A stretch of 64,000 nucleotides of DNA from Pseudomonas fragi (GTDB taxonomy: Bacteria; Pseudomonadota; Gammaproteobacteria; Pseudomonadales; Pseudomonadaceae): positions 186,001 to 250,000 of the forward strand of contig NZ_NQKQ01000003.1 in assembly GCF_002269505.1 (NCBI RefSeq), in the 5' to 3' direction. The notes beneath the pieces were generated by a model that searched no databases, was not told the DNA's origin, and was given only the letters and a program-made list of their open reading frames with translations. The position numbers and the translations under genes were made by a program. Each line of letters starts with the position of its first letter. Within the stretch, counting starts at the first letter, position 1. Below, one piece after another: positions 63,134 to 64,000 of this stretch.

Positions 63134-64000
63134 TTAAAGTGTGCCGATGCCGCCGGGCGCGAAGACCCCATCGACCGGGGTGATACCGTTGATCAAAGGC
63201 GCGCCGAAATCGGCCTGGCTGATTTCGAAGCGATCACCCGGCTGTGTGCGAATGTCATCGGCGAACGAGAGGGTCGCCGTGCCAAAAAAGTGGATATGCA
63301 CATCACCCGGACGCAGGAACTGGCTGTACTTGAAGTGATGATATTCAAGGTTTTCCAGGCTGTGGCACATGTTGGCTTCGCCACTCAAAAACTCGTTTTC
63401 CCACAGCACCTCGCCATCGCGCAGGATCCGGCTGCGGCCCGACAAATGCTGGGGCAATGCACCTACCCGCAGTTCAGGACCAAACGAGCAGCTGCGCAAT
63501 TTGGAATGGGCCAGGTACAGGTAGTTTTTGCGCTCCATCACGTGATCGGAGAATTCATTACCTACGGCGAACCCCAGTCGATAGGGTTTCGCGTCATGGC
63601 CGATAACATACAGGCCGCCGATTTCCGGCTCCTCGCCCGCGTCTTCGGCAAAGGGTGGCAGTGGAAATGCAACTCCAGGCCGTACGACGATGCTGCCATC
63701 GCCCTTGTAGAACCATTCCGGTTGCACCCCCGCTTGACCGGCGGCGGGCTTTCCGCCTTCCACTCCCCATTTGAAAATTCGCATGGTGTCGGTCAGCGCC
63801 GCTTCGTCACCGGCCTGCTGGTGCATTTTATCTCGCGCAGACGCGCTGCCCAGGTGGGTCAGGCCCGTACCGCTAATCAGCATATGGGCCGGGTCCGGGT
63901 GATCCAGAGGGGGCAGGATACGCAACTCGGCCAACAACGCCGGATAGTCATGGGTAATGCCCAGGCCGTGCTGGTCGACCTGCTGTGCCAGGCTCACACC
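63134..64000 (-). CDS. AraD1-type fumarylacetoacetate-hydrolase-fold protein, 5' end outside window
   Basis: This is a sugar-acid dehydratase/hydratase-like protein of the FAH fold. The visible 288 codons contain SGTGLTHLGSASARDKMHQ, the metal-binding region EPEIGGLYVIG and the block LAHSKLRSCSFGPELRVG. The frame runs through the window edge: the GTG at 63997 is an internal valine of the family sequence, so the true start is upstream of the window on this strand. In related operons AraD1 acts with KGSADH on L-arabinonate-derived intermediates. Confidence 0.88.
   Translation of the reverse strand, partial: GVSLAQQVDQHGLGITHDYPALLAELRILPPLDHPDPAHMLISGTGLTHLGSASARDKMHQQAGDEAALTDTMRIFKWGVEGGKPAAGQAGVQPEWFYKGDGSIVVRPGVAFPLPPFAEDAGEEPEIGGLYVIGHDAKPYRLGFAVGNEFSDHVMERKNYLYLAHSKLRSCSFGPELRVGALPQHLSGRSRILRDGEVLWENEFLSGEANMCHSLENLEYHHFKYSQFLRPGDVHIHFFGTATLSFADDIRTQPGDRFEISQADFGAPLINGITPVDGVFAPGGIGTL

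Noticed and set aside
1..64000. CRISPR arrays, tRNA genes, prophage or intact insertion sequences
   Set aside because: No regularly spaced direct repeats, tRNA cloverleaf sequences, transposases or phage structural genes were recognised.

Overview
The window looks like chromosome of a fluorescens-type Pseudomonas. The evidence is a close XenA homologue, a Pseudomonas-type HppD, an MvaT/MvaU-family H-NS analogue, OprD-family and OprM-family outer-membrane proteins, and many REP/REPIN palindromes of the GTGGGAGCGAGC...GCTCGCTCCCAC type. No tRNA, rRNA, CRISPR array or intact insertion sequence was seen.

Layout. 1-7.5 kb: end of ahpC, ahpF, gloA, an MvaT-family gene, a CSS/EAL phosphodiesterase, hppD and a DUF1345 membrane protein. 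7.6-14 kb: an RND efflux pair (fusion protein and permease) divergent from an RstAB-like two-component system, with TGTGAA direct repeats between them. 14-17 kb: two tandem rarD paralogues and a repeat-rich intergenic region. 17-21 kb: a CdaR-type regulator with a glycerate kinase and a divergent MFS transporter. 21-25.6 kb: pssA, a GT39-type glycosyltransferase and an orphan arnT. 26-32.2 kb: a copper theme (SCO, PCuAC) facing a minus-strand operon that starts at a cobalamin riboswitch and runs binding protein, FecCD permease, ATPase, pseudoazurin, OprD-family porin. 32-35.5 kb: assorted metabolic and periplasmic genes. 35.6-41.5 kb: a complete tripartite RND pump. 41.7-50.1 kb: a plus-strand catabolic cluster (aldehyde dehydrogenase, acyl-CoA dehydrogenase, acyl-CoA ligase, LuxR-type regulator, Rieske oxygenase, MFS). 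50.2-57.6 kb: an atypical, AT-richer accessory block (TMP-kinase-like P-loop protein, GT-B/GT-A fusion glycosyltransferase, HemN-like radical SAM protein, tandem alpha/beta-barrel protein), followed by remnants of an MFS transporter and a flavin monooxygenase. 57.7-64 kb: amidohydrolase, GST, xenA with a divergent ArsR-type regulator, and a sugar-acid pair (ketoglutarate semialdehyde dehydrogenase and an AraD1/FAH protein cut by the window end).

Three points deserve most attention. First, a 16-bp near-palindrome recurs upstream of four transcription starts in the 41.7-48 kb catabolic cluster, mostly at a fixed distance from the start codon; it is a strong candidate operator for the LuxR-type regulator encoded inside the cluster. 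Second, the cobalamin riboswitch appears to govern a five-gene operon that includes a blue copper protein and a porin. Third, the glycosyltransferase/radical SAM/barrel-protein set at 51.4-56.3 kb does not match a pathway I recognise and may be an undescribed biosynthetic system.
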